A DNA stretch of 37,634 bases, taken from the NCBI GenBank assembly GCA_016783665.1, contig JADHWC010000014.1, positions 1-37,634 of the forward strand. The letters are read 5' to 3'. Below are positions 7,965-16,699 of this stretch, piece after piece. The DNA comes from Fidelibacterota bacterium. Lineage in GTDB: Bacteria > Fidelibacterota > UBA2242. The notes under the pieces are model-generated. The model worked only from the letters and a program-made list of their open reading frames with translations. It ran no database searches and was not told the DNA's origin. The translations under genes were made by a program, and so were the position numbers. Numbering within the stretch: position 1 is the first letter of the stretch; the number at the start of each line of letters is the position of its first letter.

Positions 7965-9314
7965 TTAATAATTCTCTTCGGAATCTAAATACTTTCCGGT
8001 AAAACATGCCGTACAAAAATGTGTTGCCGGTAATGACGTTGATTCGATCAGTCCTTCTACAGTGATATATCCCAAGCTATCAACTTCCAGGTATTCACGG
8101 ATCTGGGCAACCTCCCTTTGATTGGCGATCAGTTCCTCTTCTGATGGAAAGTCCATCCCATAAATACAGGGGTATTTTACCGGTGGAGATCCAATCCGGA
8201 TATGAATTTCTGCCGGTTTTTTATCCCGGATCATACGAACTAATTTTTTTAACGTCGTCCCGCGCACAATCGAATCATCTACAATAACCACTTTTTGTTG
8301 ATTAAGAACACCGCCGATCGAATTAAATTTGATTTTTACCGAAAGATCTCTCATTTCCTGGGTTGGATGGATAAAGGTTCGTCCGATGTAATGATTTCGA
8401 ATCAGACCGATCTCAAAACGGGCGTCCGAGCGCTGCGAATAACCCAATGCGATAGTATTACTGGAATCGGGCACCGAAATGACAATATCAGCGCCTTCCA
8501 CTGGTTTCTCAAAAGCAAGTATCTTACCGATTTTTCGTCGAGTCTTATCAACGTATTCCCCGAAAATACGACTATCGGGACGGGAAAAATATACATATTC
8601 AAAAATACAGTGCCGTGGTTGCGGATCATCGATTTTGTAACTTTTTTCTTGCTTACAATCCAGGAAAATCATTTCTCCCGGATCAACATCCCGCTCATAT
8701 TCAGCGCCAACCAGATCGAGTGCGCATGTTTCGGAAGCAAAAATAACTGTGCCGTTTAACCTTCCCATGCATAGCGGTCGGAATCCGTATTTATCACGCG
8801 CCACAATCATTTTATCATTGAATAAAATAACGAGAGAATAAGCTCCCTTTACCTGCCGGAGCGCGTCAAGTATTTTTCCTTCGATGGTTGACTCTTTAGA
8901 ATGTGCAAACAGATGGATAATATACTCAGTGTCAGATGTCGTCTGAAAAAGGGCGCCCTTTTCTTCCAGCCGATGTTTTATGGGATCCAAATCGACAAGA
9001 TTACCATTATGGGCTATTGCAATCTGGTTGCTTTTATAATTAAACACCAGCGGTTGAATATTTACACTCGATCTATCACCGTGTGTTGAATACCGATTAT
9101 GTCCAATCGCGAATTTACCATGCAGCTTTTGTAATTTTTTACGGTTTGAGAAAACCTCCGAAACTAAACCGTACCCCTTTTCAGAATGAATTTTTGAACC
9201 GTTGTATGTTGAAATTCCAACGCCTTCCTGACCGCGATGCTGTAAAGCATAAAGACATTGATAGGCAAGTGTTGACGCCTCTTCATTGTTATAAATTCCG
9301 ACTATTCCGCACAT
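7965..9314 (-). CDS. purF: Amidophosphoribosyltransferase
   Basis: This 449-residue enzyme catalyses the first committed step of purine synthesis, PRPP plus glutamine to phosphoribosylamine. Met1 precedes Cys2, the Ntn glutaminase nucleophile (MCGIVGIYN). The glutaminase domain covers about 1-235 with NRYST and SDTEYI motifs. The phosphoribosyltransferase domain carries the PRPP loop VIVDDSIVRGTTL (about 343-355). Cysteines 236, 383, 434 and 437 match the 4Fe-4S ligands of the Bacillus-type enzyme, so this is the oxygen-sensitive Fe-S form. The absence of a propeptide is clear, since translation starts directly at MCG. It sits 1 bp from the PHP gene; no other pur gene is present in the window. 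Confidence 0.97.
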   Translation of the reverse strand: MCGIVGIYNNEEASTLAYQCLYALQHRGQEGVGISTYNGSKIHSEKGYGLVSEVFSNRKKLQKLHGKFAIGHNRYSTHGDRSSVNIQPLVFNYKSNQIAIAHNGNLVDLDPIKHRLEEKGALFQTTSDTEYIIHLFAHSKESTIEGKILDALRQVKGAYSLVILFNDKMIVARDKYGFRPLCMGRLNGTVIFASETCALDLVGAEYERDVDPGEMIFLDCKQEKSYKIDDPQPRHCIFEYVYFSRPDSRIFGEYVDKTRRKIGKILAFEKPVEGADIVISVPDSSNTIALGYSQRSDARFEIGLIRNHYIGRTFIHPTQEMRDLSVKIKFNSIGGVLNQQKVVIVDDSIVRGTTLKKLVRMIRDKKPAEIHIRIGSPPVKYPCIYGMDFPSEEELIANQREVAQIREYLEVDSLGYITVEGLIESTSLPATHFCTACFTGKYLDSEENY

Positions 9315-9315
9315 T

Positions 9316-10374
9316 CTATTTTGATTCCAATATTTTTATATGATTTGAATAAATCCAACCATGTTTACCTTTAAGCACTTCAAGCCGGTATATACCGGGA
9401 GTCACCTGTAGGTTGAGTTTGGTAGCCTTCCCTTTTTGAAATACTTCACCATTGCGAATTATCCGACAGTGTCCTTTCTCCGGAAGCGTTGCTTTAAGAA
9501 CCGGATGTTTCATTTCACCTGATTCTCCCATCTGTAATATCCGGTCACCGTCTTCAGCCCAAAATCGAAAGCCTCTGGCATCACCCCACCTGTAGTTCGA
9601 AATGAATGTTCGCCCGTCATGAATTAACTTAAAAATAGTCGATTCAGTTGTTGAATTATCATCGGATTTTGACAATTCATCGTTGCAGAGCAAATGAGTC
9701 CGAATCGACTTGAACATGATTTTATAATCAAAAATTGCTTTTGTGAAAAATCCAAATATTGTGATTTTCGTCGCATGAACATCCACGGAACCAATTCCGG
9801 TAACTTTTCGTTCTAAATTCGCTTTATCCCACCATTTTAGAAGCTGTCTCGAAGGAAATGTTGAAAAACTACGCGGGTGTACAACATTCCAGTATTTATT
9901 CCGTACGGTTGTCAGTTCAAGCCAGTGAGACATCATATTCCATATTTCAATAACTTCAACTTCCGGGTAATCCAGATTTCCCCAGGGGATCGGCGGAAAT
10001 CCAGCAATTGCAGAATCAATATCTCTTTGTTCAAAAGGATGAGCGGCAATACCGAGCGCACCCTTCTCTTTTACTGCCTGAATATATTCTTTGTGTGAGT
10101 AAGATGAGGGCAATATTTTATCCAGTCCGAAAGCAAGATAATGGTGCTGATCATCAGCATCGTTGATTTCATATCCAACCGACACAAAAAGATTATCATG
10201 CCAGCCAGTAAAACCTTCTTCCCTTCCTCTTAAGGTCCTATGGTCAGATGCTAAAAGGTAGTCCAAACCGGCTTCCTGCGCCGCTTTTATAATTTCAGAG
10301 TATGTTCCGCTCCCATCTGAAAATATGGTATGAGCATGAATACATCCAATATACTCTTTAAAATCAGAATTCAT
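9316..10374 (-). CDS. PHP-domain metal-dependent phosphoesterase
   Basis: This is a 352-residue protein with a PHP (polymerase and histidinol phosphatase) domain. Visible metal ligands are HAH (13-15) followed by SDGSG, then ASDH, GIAAHPFEQ and the late SVDVHATK motif. About 110 residues after the PHP core resemble a beta-rich accessory region (KATLPEKGHCRIIRNGEV). Related proteins hydrolyse nucleotide or sugar phosphates; the substrate here is unknown. I start at the ATG that overlaps the stop of the YfiM-like gene (ATGA), 11 codons inside the longest frame. The overlap chain symporter-YfiM-PHP-purF suggests one transcript. Confidence 0.82.
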   Translation of the reverse strand: MNSDFKEYIGCIHAHTIFSDGSGTYSEIIKAAQEAGLDYLLASDHRTLRGREEGFTGWHDNLFVSVGYEINDADDQHHYLAFGLDKILPSSYSHKEYIQAVKEKGALGIAAHPFEQRDIDSAIAGFPPIPWGNLDYPEVEVIEIWNMMSHWLELTTVRNKYWNVVHPRSFSTFPSRQLLKWWDKANLERKVTGIGSVDVHATKITIFGFFTKAIFDYKIMFKSIRTHLLCNDELSKSDDNSTTESTIFKLIHDGRTFISNYRWGDARGFRFWAEDGDRILQMGESGEMKHPVLKATLPEKGHCRIIRNGEVFQKGKATKLNLQVTPGIYRLEVLKGKHGWIYSNHIKILESK

Positions 10375-10730
10375 GATATTGCCTGAATAAATGTGATTGC
10401 CAGACAAACACCCATGGCGTCCGTTATTAAATCACGAATACTAAACATGCCTTTCGGTTTACGACGATCATTAAGCTCCTTACCTATTCCAAGAGAAATG
10501 GTGATTATTCCGGCAGTGTTTATCGATTGATTCTTTGAAATACCGGCAATTCTGTTCTGGATATAGTAGCCGGTTGTGGTCACCATAAACGAACTGCTTA
10601 AATGTTTCAGTTTATCAAATGCAATCCACGGATCCTGTTTCTTATCATGTAACACATTTCCATTATCAAAACCGAAAGCATGACAAAATAGAAGACCGAC
10701 CAAAATAATGACTGCGATTTTTTTTATCAT
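10371..10730 (-). CDS. YfiM/DUF2279-like exported protein
   Basis: This 119-residue protein has an N-terminal signal sequence (MIKKIAVIILVGLLFCHAFG). The mature part contains FDKLKHLSSSFMVT, GIGKELNDRRKPKG and SIRDLITDAMGV. The D-K-x-x-H, GKE-x-x-D and D-x-x-x-D-x-x-G pattern is that of YfiM/DUF2279 proteins, which are small envelope proteins of unknown function. C15 lies within the hydrophobic stretch, but no clear lipobox is seen. The start is chosen at the ATG overlapping the symporter stop (ATGA). The longer upstream frame would run through the symporter coding sequence and is not real. Confidence 0.72.
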   Translation of the reverse strand: MIKKIAVIILVGLLFCHAFGFDNGNVLHDKKQDPWIAFDKLKHLSSSFMVTTTGYYIQNRIAGISKNQSINTAGIITISLGIGKELNDRRKPKGMFSIRDLITDAMGVCLAITFIQAIS

Positions 10731-12082
10731 ATAATCCCAAGACCGCTCAGAAATATTAGAAGAATCAGAACAGGGGCAACAAATCGAATTAATATTGACC
10801 AGAATGTTGCTAAAAAACCTGAAAAAGAAGCCGCTCCCTGCTGTAAATGTGGTAACGCCTTCCTTATTCCCCAAAACCAACCAACAAATAACGCAATAAA
10901 AATACCGCCTAAAGGTAAAAATATATTTGCAGAAATAAAATCAACAAAATTAAAACACGTTCGCCCAAAGATTGTGAAATTCTCCCAACCACAGAATGAA
11001 ATTGCACTGGGAATACCAAGCAAAAATACAAATCCGCCGAGTACAATTGCGACTGTTTTCCGTTTCAGATGAAATTCATCGACAACAAATGTGGTAATGA
11101 CCTCCAGGAGTGAAATAGTGGATGTCAAAGCCGCCATTGATAACAACATAAAGAAAAATATCCTGAATACATATCCACCCGGTATTGAATTGAATACAAT
11201 TGGCAAAATATTGAATATCAGCGCTGGTCCCTGAGCTGGTTCTAATCCCATGGCAAACCCAGCCGGAAAAATCATAAAACCGGCAAGTATCGCGATAAAT
11301 GTATCAAGAGCAACGATATTAACGGCGCTATAAACAATATTCTCTTTTTTCGACATATAACTACCATAAGTCAGTAACGCTCCCATACCGAGGCTCAATG
11401 AGAAGAATGCCTGTCCCAGGGCAAGCATAAAGGTTTTTCCTGTTATGGCGGAAAAATCGGCTTTTAACAAGTAGCGAACTCCATCGCCCGCACCCTTGAG
11501 CATAATTCCTCTGATAACCAAAACAATTATTAGTCCCAGTAACGCCGGCATCATGATTTTACTGGCTCGTTCAATCCCTTTTGTCACACCGGCGTAAATA
11601 ATTATAACGGTCATGATCATAAAGAGCCCATGAAACATCAGAGTCCATTGTGGTTTTGATGATAACGATTCAAATAACTGTCCTGCGGCTTCCGGGTTTT
11701 CAAGCTTATGAAAACTCCCTTTTATCGACTCAATAACATATCCCAGACTCCAGCCGGCAATGACATTATAATAGGAAAGAATTAAAAATCCGGTAAAGAC
11801 ACCAAGTCCGCCAACTGCGATCCAGAATGGGTTTCCATTTGATAGTTCTCTGAAACTTCCAACCGGATTTTTTTGCGCAGTGCGACCGATTAATATTTCC
11901 GCGATAACTACAGGAAGTCCCACCAGAATGACACATATCAGATAGAGGACTATAAAAGCTGCGCCGCCGTTCTCTCCGACTAAATATGGAAATTTCCAAA
12001 TGTTTCCTAATCCAACCGCAGATCCCGCTGCGGCAAGAATGAATCCAATTCTGGATCCCCACTGTTCGCGTTTACCGTCCAT
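10727..12082 (-). CDS. Sodium:neurotransmitter symporter family transporter
   Basis: This is a 451-residue integral membrane transporter of the NSS/SNF family, the LeuT group. The TM1 signature GFILAAAGSAVGLGNIWKFP, with the unwound-helix Na/substrate region, is present, followed by NGGAAFIVLYL (TM2). About 11 or 12 hydrophobic helices can be traced. Bacterial members co-transport Na+ with amino acids, often hydrophobic ones or tryptophan; the substrate cannot be assigned. It starts inside the last codons of the DUF5683-like gene (11-bp overlap) and ends in an ATGA overlap with the YfiM-like gene, so it is embedded in an operon. Confidence 0.95.
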   Translation of the reverse strand: MDGKREQWGSRIGFILAAAGSAVGLGNIWKFPYLVGENGGAAFIVLYLICVILVGLPVVIAEILIGRTAQKNPVGSFRELSNGNPFWIAVGGLGVFTGFLILSYYNVIAGWSLGYVIESIKGSFHKLENPEAAGQLFESLSSKPQWTLMFHGLFMIMTVIIIYAGVTKGIERASKIMMPALLGLIIVLVIRGIMLKGAGDGVRYLLKADFSAITGKTFMLALGQAFFSLSLGMGALLTYGSYMSKKENIVYSAVNIVALDTFIAILAGFMIFPAGFAMGLEPAQGPALIFNILPIVFNSIPGGYVFRIFFFMLLSMAALTSTISLLEVITTFVVDEFHLKRKTVAIVLGGFVFLLGIPSAISFCGWENFTIFGRTCFNFVDFISANIFLPLGGIFIALFVGWFWGIRKALPHLQQGAASFSGFLATFWSILIRFVAPVLILLIFLSGLGII

Positions 12083-12644
12083 TAAAACCCCCGATATTAC
12101 ACGAAAAATTCAATCCGACACCCATTGTTTGTGTATCCATAACTAATTCGATTTTTTCGCTGGGGAAATTATATAAATGAGCGTCAACATAGGCGTCTAA
12201 CATTCCGATAAAATATATCCCTGCACACCACCAGGCGTACTTATTGCGTTTCTCTCGCGCTCGCCAGCTGTTAATCTCCAATTCATATCCCGTAACACTT
12301 TCAACCCGTTTTTTTTTATCCGATTCACTCAGCGAATTCCACGTATCCACTCCGATGGTATTTTTTGTATCTTTAATATATTGATAAATTGAATTGTATT
12401 CGATCATCCTGTAAATGTGGTACGCCTCAAGAGTTACATATATTGCTGCTTTAACCGGCTTTCGGACATAAAGTTGTCCCCATCCCGGGATTATTGCCGA
12501 TTTGATTAAAGCGGATCGGGGAGAAATATTTCGTATGCTGTCTTTTTTGACCGATTCATGTCCATATATATCCGAGAGGAAACAGGAAGTTATCATTATA
12601 ATTCCCAACACTATATTTTTTAGGTTAGTATTTCTCGTTACCAC
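12072..12644 (-). CDS. DUF5683-like membrane protein
   Basis: This 190-residue protein starts with GTG and a short charged N-terminus followed by a hydrophobic signal or anchor (NIVLGIIMITSCFLS). The core PRSALIKSAIIPGWGQLYVRKP and the following hydrophobic segment with HIYRMIEYN match DUF5683 proteins of Bacteroidota and relatives. These carry the conserved PGWGQ motif and have no known function. A second hydrophobic segment (WWCAGIYFIGMLDAYVDAHL) lies near residue 145. The N-terminal part could instead begin at an internal Met (residue 17), but that would remove the positively charged n-region. The gene overlaps the symporter by 11 bp. Confidence 0.75.
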   Translation of the reverse strand: MVTRNTNLKNIVLGIIMITSCFLSDIYGHESVKKDSIRNISPRSALIKSAIIPGWGQLYVRKPVKAAIYVTLEAYHIYRMIEYNSIYQYIKDTKNTIGVDTWNSLSESDKKKRVESVTGYELEINSWRAREKRNKYAWWCAGIYFIGMLDAYVDAHLYNFPSEKIELVMDTQTMGVGLNFSCNIGGFNGR

Positions 12645-12692
12645 AGGAATATGAACCTACTTAACAAACGTAAATTATTATAAGTTATCGGA

Positions 12693-13583
12693 TTACACCG
12701 CCCAGCCGCCGATTACAAAAGCTGACTGCGGTACTATGGAAATGTCTATTTCTCTGGCATAAATGTCATAGAGTTCACCGTCAAAATGGATAGGCAACGG
12801 GACATCGCTGGTAACTCTGATCTTTTTACCTTTCCGCATTGTCACTTCCTTAACAACGTCTATTGTACCATTTATTAATCGCACAAAATTGACTAATATT
12901 TTCCAGATTGGAATATCACTTATATGGCAAATGTCAAAAATACTGTCATGAATGGAGGCGTCCGGTGTGAGTTTGAACCCACCACCGACAGTCGGGCCGT
13001 TTCCGATTGCTATTAGATATATAGAACTTTGCCCAATTTTCATTCCATCGATCTCCAGATTGATCGGTATAGCTTTCCATAGAGTTAAACTGCTCAGAAC
13101 TGCGTATAGATACGATATTGTTCCTTTTAAAAATTTCATTTTTTTATTTCGGTAATTCACGAATCCATCGAAACCTATGCCGACCCCGTTTAAAAATATT
13201 CTATTACCAATTGTTCCCAGATCCATTAAACGATAATTGTAATGGATAATTGTATCAATAGCCTTCTGTAAATCACGTGTTACTGAAATACTTTTTGCGA
13301 AATCATTACCGGTTCCATCGGGAATAATTCCAAATGGAGTTGTTGTTCCGGCAAGTCCATTCATAACCTCATTTGCCGTTCCATCGCCGCCATAGGCAAT
13401 GACGACGTCATATTCTCGATGAATCTTATCGCTTATCCTGCTCGCATGAAGCGGCTCAGTGGTATAATAATAATCAAACGTATGTCCGGTTTGATCGGTA
13501 ATTTCTTTCAATAGCGGCAGTCGTTTGGAAGTTCGTCCTCTTCCGGCTACCGGATTAACTATAATGGCGTATTTACGTTTCAA
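12693..13583 (-). CDS. Diacylglycerol kinase-family lipid kinase
   Basis: This 296-residue protein belongs to the DAGK catalytic-domain family (YegS/DgkB/BmrU type). The phosphate-binding NPVAGRG (10-16) and the nucleotide-binding GGDGTANEVMNGL (65-77) are intact. GIIPDGTGNDFAKSI and LNGVGIGFDG follow in the expected order. It likely phosphorylates diacylglycerol or a related lipid at the cytoplasmic face of the membrane. The start is a TTG with GGAG about ten bases upstream; no in-frame ATG precedes NPVAG. It lies 6 bp from ridA and 48 bp from the DUF5683-like gene. Confidence 0.92.
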   Translation of the reverse strand: MKRKYAIIVNPVAGRGRTSKRLPLLKEITDQTGHTFDYYYTTEPLHASRISDKIHREYDVVIAYGGDGTANEVMNGLAGTTTPFGIIPDGTGNDFAKSISVTRDLQKAIDTIIHYNYRLMDLGTIGNRIFLNGVGIGFDGFVNYRNKKMKFLKGTISYLYAVLSSLTLWKAIPINLEIDGMKIGQSSIYLIAIGNGPTVGGGFKLTPDASIHDSIFDICHISDIPIWKILVNFVRLINGTIDVVKEVTMRKGKKIRVTSDVPLPIHFDGELYDIYAREIDISIVPQSAFVIGGWAV

Positions 13584-13589
13584 TTGATT

Positions 13590-13973
13590 TTACTCCAATG
13601 TTGCAATGGCTTCAATCTCTACAAGAACATCCAGAGGAAGTCTGCTAACCTGAACCGCCGACCGGGCAGGTTGTTTCTCCGGAAAAAATTCCATAAAGAC
13701 TTCATTTAGTTTGGAAAAATCGGAAAGATCAACCATAAATACGGTTAGTTTTACAACATTCTTCAGGTTGGTGCCGGCAGCTTCAAGTACGGCAGCTAAA
13801 TTTAACAGGTTCTGCCGCACTTGAGATTTAATATCCGTCGCGGTTATTTTACCGGTTTTCGGGTTAATCGGAATTTGCCCCGACGTAAAAACAAAGCCAT
13901 TGGATACAATCGCCTGACTGTAGGGTCCGATGGCTTTGGGCGCTTTATCTGTTGTAATGACCTGACGACTCAT
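13590..13973 (-). CDS. ridA: RidA family enamine/imine deaminase
   Basis: This 127-residue RidA/YjgF-type protein hydrolyses reactive 2-aminoacrylate and related enamines, protecting PLP enzymes. The family pattern is clear: [13 protein letters not shown] at the N-terminus, [13 protein letters not shown], the substrate-binding Arg in [10 protein letters not shown], and VEIEAIA at the C-terminus. The length is normal for the family. It sits directly downstream of gcvPB, itself a PLP enzyme, with a 16-bp gap, so co-expression is plausible. Confidence 0.94.
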   Translation of the reverse strand: MSRQVITTDKAPKAIGPYSQAIVSNGFVFTSGQIPINPKTGKITATDIKSQVRQNLLNLAAVLEAAGTNLKNVVKLTVFMVDLSDFSKLNEVFMEFFPEKQPARSAVQVSRLPLDVLVEIEAIATLE

Positions 13974-13989
13974 ATTATGCTCCGTTTAT

Positions 13990-15435
13990 TTACAATTTAC
14001 TCCAGCAAACATTCAGATCTTTATTTGCTTTTAATTCCTCCAATCGACGGACGGGAGTTGTAAATGGCGCCTGATGAAGCCTTTCCGGATTTTCATGGGC
14101 TTCCTTATCTATTTTTTTCATCACTTCGATAAACTCATCAAGAACCTGTTTGCTTTCGGTTTCAGTAGGTTCGATCATTATGGCTTCTTTGACGATAAGC
14201 GGGAAATAAACAGTCGGTGCGTGTAATCCAAAATCCAAAAGGCGTTTTGCGATATCCAGTGTTTTTATGCCCAGCTGCCGATGATTATCACCGGATGCGA
14301 CAAACTCATGCATACAGACACGATTGAACGGGACTGCAAATTTATCTGCTAACTTGACACGCAAATAATTTGCATTTAGGATAGCATTTCGGGACACCAT
14401 CCGCAATCCTTCTAATCCCAGCATTGTTATATATACATACGCCCTGACCATTACACCGAAATTTCCATATAAACCAAGTACTTTTCCTACCGATTCCGGA
14501 TAATCAGAAGAAAGTTTAAAATTCGATCCGTCTTTTACAATTCTTGGTATTGGTAAATATTTTGACAGTTTCTCAACGACAGCGATAGGACCGCTTCCCG
14601 GTCCCCCGCCTCCGTGTGGAGTCGAAAATGTTTTATGAAGATTGATATGGGTAATATCAAATCCCATATCTCCCGGGCAGGTAATCCCTAATAAAGCATT
14701 CAGATTAGCGCCGTCCATGTAAACAATGCCATCATATTTGTGAACAATGTCCACAATTTGTTCGACTTCTTCTTCAAAAAGACCCAATGTATTGGGGTTG
14801 GTAATCATCAGACCTGCTACTTCTTCTGTCATTTTCTCTTCCAGGTCGTTGATATCAATACAGCCCCGTTCATTGGATTTTAATGCGATCGTTTTGAAGT
14901 TTGCCGAATATGCGCTGGACGGATTCGTGCCGTGAGCGGAATCAGGAATCAGAATATATTTACGCTGTTCGCCTTTACTCTCATGATATTTCTTTATGAC
15001 CATGACACCGGTTAATTCGCCATGCGAACCGGCGGCAGGCTGCAATGTGACGGAATGCATACCGGTGATCGCGCACAACATTTTTTCCAAACCATACATT
15101 AACTCGAGAGCGCCCTGGGTTGTCTTTTCGGGCTGAAGCGGGTGGATATTGGCAAAACCGGGTAAGCCGGCAATTTTATCATTTATTTTTGGATTGTACT
15201 TCATCGTACACGAACCTAGCGGATAAAATCCTTTGTCGATATGATGATTCATGTTTGATAGATTCGTAAAATGGCGTACAACCTCCGGTTCGCTGACTTC
15301 CGGCAGATTAAGATCCGATTTCCGTAATAGCGATTCAGGGATATATTTCTCAATAGCCTTTTCTTCGGCAGATTTTACAGGTAGTGAAACACCAATTTTA
15401 CCTTTTGACGAGTAATCAAAAATCAATTTCTCCAT
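13990..15435 (-). CDS. gcvPB: Glycine dehydrogenase (decarboxylating) subunit 2
   Basis: This is the 481-residue C-terminal half of a split glycine cleavage P protein, which decarboxylates glycine using PLP. The PLP lysine is K268 in HINLHKTFSTPHGGGGPGSG. GSCTMKYNPK near residue 75 and SAHGTNPSSA near 167 are diagnostic of GcvPB. The start is the ATG with AAGGGG nine bases upstream, six codons inside the longest frame. The partner subunit gcvPA and genes for GcvT, GcvH and lipoamide dehydrogenase are not in this window, so they must be elsewhere or absent. Upstream lies a decayed accessory region. Confidence 0.96.
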   Translation of the reverse strand: MEKLIFDYSSKGKIGVSLPVKSAEEKAIEKYIPESLLRKSDLNLPEVSEPEVVRHFTNLSNMNHHIDKGFYPLGSCTMKYNPKINDKIAGLPGFANIHPLQPEKTTQGALELMYGLEKMLCAITGMHSVTLQPAAGSHGELTGVMVIKKYHESKGEQRKYILIPDSAHGTNPSSAYSANFKTIALKSNERGCIDINDLEEKMTEEVAGLMITNPNTLGLFEEEVEQIVDIVHKYDGIVYMDGANLNALLGITCPGDMGFDITHINLHKTFSTPHGGGGPGSGPIAVVEKLSKYLPIPRIVKDGSNFKLSSDYPESVGKVLGLYGNFGVMVRAYVYITMLGLEGLRMVSRNAILNANYLRVKLADKFAVPFNRVCMHEFVASGDNHRQLGIKTLDIAKRLLDFGLHAPTVYFPLIVKEAIMIEPTETESKQVLDEFIEVMKKIDKEAHENPERLHQAPFTTPVRRLEELKANKDLNVCWSKL

Positions 15436-15466
15436 CGTTGCCCCTTCATACACTTTTCTTCATAGT

Positions 15467-15541
15467 TCATATTATATATTCTTGTTTTACAAATGCTTTT
15501 ACAACAGACTCAATTGCCGCTAACATATCCAGATTTTTCAC
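15467..15541 (-). pseudogene. Truncated nucleotidyltransferase-like gene stub
   Basis: A GTG start overlapping the previous stop (GTGA) opens a 24-codon frame reading KNLDMLAAIESVVKAFVKQE before a stop. This resembles the first helix of the nucleotidyltransferase-like genes (AbiEii/DUF6036 type, usually about 200 residues) that follow the conserved small upstream partner. The expected GGSVASS core is absent, so only the 5' end survives. The family link is from memory and rests on few residues. Confidence 0.4.
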
Positions 15542-15810
15542 TTATGCCTCTGCCCGAAAGACGAAGTCAGGCGGGTCTGCTTTAAATAATTGGAAAGACG
15601 TTTCGCCAAATCGCTGCCATAATTGTTTGCAACAAAAATTAAATTCACCTCTTCTTCGCTTAATCCCGGGTTGGCTCTTGAGATTGCCCGCCTGGCAAGT
15701 CTTATTACTGTCTCAGAAAGTGATATTGTTATCGACGCTCTTTTAGCTATGCCTGCTTTTTGAAGCATCAATATCTGAAATTTCTCTGCCGCTGGATGTG
15801 TATCAGACAA
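15538..15810 (-). CDS. Conserved small protein, partner of a nucleotidyltransferase
   Basis: This 90-residue protein has a TTG start and a GGA-containing RBS. It is predicted mostly alpha-helical, with SETVIRLARRAISRANPGLSEEEVNL and FVANNYGSDLAKRL. I recall this pattern from small ORFs of cyanobacteria and other phyla that precede nucleotidyltransferase-like genes, possibly a toxin-antitoxin-like pair. The function is not established. Its last dozen residues (RLTSSFGQRHK) are encoded by a GC-rich palindromic repeat (ACCCGCCTG...CGGGCAG), so the natural C-terminus has probably been replaced. The downstream partner is reduced to a stub. Confidence 0.6.
   Translation of the reverse strand: MSDTHPAAEKFQILMLQKAGIAKRASITISLSETVIRLARRAISRANPGLSEEEVNLIFVANNYGSDLAKRLSNYLKQTRLTSSFGQRHK
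15547..15580. repeat. GC-rich palindromic repeat overlapping a gene end
   Basis: CTCTGCCCGAAAGACGAAGTCAGGCGGGT carries imperfect inverted arms (CTGCCCG / CAGGCGGG) around an AGACGAAGT core. It belongs to the same type as copies at 102, 20104 and 37396. It forms the 3' end of the small conserved gene, just where the operon partner is truncated, which suggests insertion or repeat-mediated deletion. Confidence 0.5.
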
Positions 15811-15896
15811 TTTTTTAGAATCCTTTATTGTCTTTATACCTCTTGTATTTCTTCTTTAAATTTAAAATAATATAAAACTACTTTTAAATACCATCA

Positions 15897-16118
15897 TTAC
15901 AACAAATTCTCCTTATCAGATGTGTATAAATTAGGTGAACACATAATTCCATTGTCGTTGTATGTGTCATCGTTAAATTCATCAACGACCCAAACGTATC
16001 TTTTTTCCCCATTCTTGACTATTTCCATCGGCACTAAAAACGCACCAGTAGTATATATCCTTGGTTTTGATTCAGTAAATGTATACCCATCCAGTTTTTG
16101 TTCAATCTTCAAGGTCAT
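15897..16118 (-). CDS. Hypothetical protein
   Basis: This 73-residue protein is not recognised. It is beta-rich by eye (YTFTESKPRIYTTGAFLVPMEIV, then KRYVWVVDEFNDD) and has no signal peptide or obvious catalytic motif. It follows the endonuclease-like fragment by 17 bp in the same orientation and shares its high AT content. It is therefore probably part of the same transferred accessory island. It could itself be a fragment of a larger protein. Confidence 0.4.
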   Translation of the reverse strand: MTLKIEQKLDGYTFTESKPRIYTTGAFLVPMEIVKNGEKRYVWVVDEFNDDTYNDNGIMCSPNLYTSDKENLL

Positions 16119-16135
16119 ATTTTTTATCCCAGCTT

Positions 16136-16699
16136 TTAAAATTTTTCTTCAACATAATATATTCTTTCCCAAGTACTTTTGTTTTGCCATATTTCTTTGA
16201 CTGATTTTTCCCATTCATTATCATAATCTTCTAATGTAAGTATTTCAACAAGTTTCCTTATAGGAACATTGAACTTTATATTGATTCTTGGAAGGAATTT
16301 TAATCCAGATTTTTTCGATAACTTTCGTGTTGATCTAATCCAATTTTCTAAATCGGTTAAAAAATCCAATTCTTTAGACATCTTGAGTTGTTTTTTAAGA
16401 AATGGTAACGCTTTTGCCATAACAACAATGTTTTCTGGAAATAAAACAAAGTATAACCAATAATCCCTTTCAAAGAACAATTTATCAATTGCAATAAATC
16501 CATTTATTGCAATCCAATAGTCTGACCTTTCCATTGTCTTAATTTCAATTTTTCTAACTTCACCATTTTTATTGATGGAAAGCCCATTAAAACCAGATAA
16601 TCTTTTTACAAATTCCAATCGACATCCTTTAAACGTTTCAACTGAGCTTACCAATCCGGATCCAATTTTTTCGACAGAAGAACCGTGCTGCTTATGCAT
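16136..16699 (-). CDS. Restriction endonuclease-like protein (NO VEIN/DUF3883-like core), possibly truncated
   Basis: This 187-residue protein contains a PD-(D/E)XK-like core. RLEFVKRLSGFNGLSINKNG is followed by VRKIEIKTME, where the E-x-K is a candidate catalytic pair, and by an Asn plus hydrophobic strand (WLYFVLFPE). This matches the C-terminal domain of DUF3883/NO VEIN-type restriction proteins. The rest (RSTRKLSKKSGLKFLPRINI) is unassigned. Its ATG lies inside the 3' end of a methyltransferase fragment (8-bp overlap), as in a restriction-modification operon. Because the methyltransferase is broken, the endonuclease may be inactive or a relic. Confidence 0.55.
   Translation of the reverse strand: MHKQHGSSVEKIGSGLVSSVETFKGCRLEFVKRLSGFNGLSINKNGEVRKIEIKTMERSDYWIAINGFIAIDKLFFERDYWLYFVLFPENIVVMAKALPFLKKQLKMSKELDFLTDLENWIRSTRKLSKKSGLKFLPRINIKFNVPIRKLVEILTLEDYDNEWEKSVKEIWQNKSTWERIYYVEEKF

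Noticed and set aside
10731-10880. N-terminal extension of the YfiM-like protein
   Set aside because: The extension runs antiphase through the symporter coding region; the signal peptide begins at the internal ATG in the ATGA overlap.
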